Shown: positions 63,789 through 64,000 of the stretch, piece after piece
Layout: each line of letters starts with the position of its first letter
Position numbering within the stretch: the stretch's first letter is position 1
Assembly: GCA_903918045.1 (NCBI GenBank)
Contig: CAIXCY010000088.1
Span: forward strand, 28,340-92,339
Length of the DNA stretch: 64,000 bases
Reading direction: 5' to 3'
Source: an uncultured Bacteroidia bacterium
GTDB taxonomy: Bacteria > Bacteroidota > Bacteroidia > Bacteroidales > Prolixibacteraceae
Program-made: the position numbers and the translations under genes
Notes under the pieces: generated by a model
Told to the model about the DNA's origin: nothing
The model's database searches: none
The model's input: only the letters and a program-made list of their open reading frames with translations

Positions 63789-63819
63789 GTTGTTCTAAAA
63801 CTCAATTTCACTACATTTG
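63789..63819 (+). promoter_or_regulatory. Promoter of tRNA-Thr (TTG-N19-TACATTTG)
   Basis: GTTG at 63789-63792 is followed after exactly 19 bases by TACATTTG (63812-63819), a full TAnnTTTG match, placing transcription start a few bases before the tRNA at 63832. Confidence 0.75.
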
Positions 63820-63831
63820 CCGACCATACCA

Positions 63832-63907
63832 GCCACTTTAGCTCAGTTGGTAGAGCAGCTCATTCGTAATGAGCAGGTCGTGGGTTCGAGTCCCATTAGT
63901 GGCTCCA
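63832..63907 (+). tRNA. tRNA-Thr (anticodon CGT)
   Basis: A 76-base cloverleaf. The D-arm contains agctcagttggtagagc, the anticodon stem gctca/tgagc encloses ttcgtaa with anticodon CGT (reads ACG), the T-arm is gtggg-ttcgagt-cccat, and CCA is encoded at 63905-63907. The acceptor stem has one T-T mismatch at the inner end. Confidence 0.95.
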
Positions 63908-63931
63908 GTTAAATACTTCGATTATCAGCGA

Positions 63932-63969
63932 ATAAAAAAGCTCCGCGCAAATGCCCGGAGCTTTTTTAT
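63932..63969 (+). terminator. Terminator after tRNA-Thr
   Basis: 14-bp perfect stem (63932-63945 with 63956-63969), 10-base loop, with a T6 run in the right arm, 25 bases after the tRNA. Confidence 0.88.
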
Positions 63970-64000
63970 CGTTCAAAATAAAATCTTGAGCTAGCCAGTG

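Noticed and set aside
1..64000. CRISPR arrays, prophage genes, transposases, rRNA genes
   Set aside because: No regularly spaced repeats, integrases, transposases or rRNA segments were seen; the short direct repeats found are spacer microrepeats.

Overview
The window looks like a chromosomal piece of a Bacteroidota bacterium, most like an uncultured Bacteroidales or Marinilabiliales relative. The evidence is low GC, promoters of the TTTG/TAnnTTTG type, a type IX secretion tail, LruC lipoproteins, an AmgK-RapZ fusion, an rpsF-rpsR-rplI operon without ssb, and few Shine-Dalgarno sequences. No prophage, IS element or CRISPR array was seen. Every assignment was read by eye from sequence and translations; nothing was searched.

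Region 1 (1-4775): the start of a coiled-coil gene running off the left edge, an M23 peptidase, a collapsed anmK pseudogene, a C69 dipeptidase and a small secreted protein. Region 2 (5211-36599) is the main feature: an exopolysaccharide (EPS) locus of 23 genes, all on the + strand. It holds a priming sugar-phosphate transferase, a TolC-like protein, a Wzz-type chain-length protein, two Wzx flippase paralogues, a Wzy/WaaL-type polymerase or ligase, five glycosyltransferases, an acyltransferase and an FkbM methyltransferase. It also holds a single-module NRPS with its own phosphopantetheinyl transferase, a type IX secreted beta-helix protein, and nucleotide-sugar genes for UDP-GlcA, UDP-xylose and dTDP-rhamnose. 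Threaded through it are all the parts of a phosphorelay: two lone receivers, a receiver-like domain fused to the priming transferase, a CHASE4 hybrid kinase and an Hpt protein. The picture is of a regulated polymer, possibly decorated with an amino acid (I read the A-domain code as glycine-like).

A perfect 50-bp palindrome (36654-36703) closes the EPS locus. Region 3 (36879-41104) has two tandem LruC lipoproteins with their own terminators. Region 4 (41115-47036) carries glycerate kinase, a RelA-type (p)ppGpp synthetase with a broken hydrolase site, a CBM9-like protein and a lipid kinase. Region 5 (47448-53695) is a MacB/FtsX-type ABC exporter next to an NtrC-type regulator and its kinase, with a tandem operator-like repeat between the divergent units.

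Region 6 (53739-63969) is housekeeping and small modules: a SanA-like protein, a decayed gene fragment, an NTF2-like protein, ArfB, a YefM-YoeB toxin-antitoxin pair with a recognisable operator, Ung, and a monooxygenase. It continues with a MurU / 40-aa zinc-ribbon / AmgK-RapZ cluster for cell-wall sugar recycling, a DsrE protein, the ribosomal operon, threonine dehydrogenase and tRNA-Thr(CGT).
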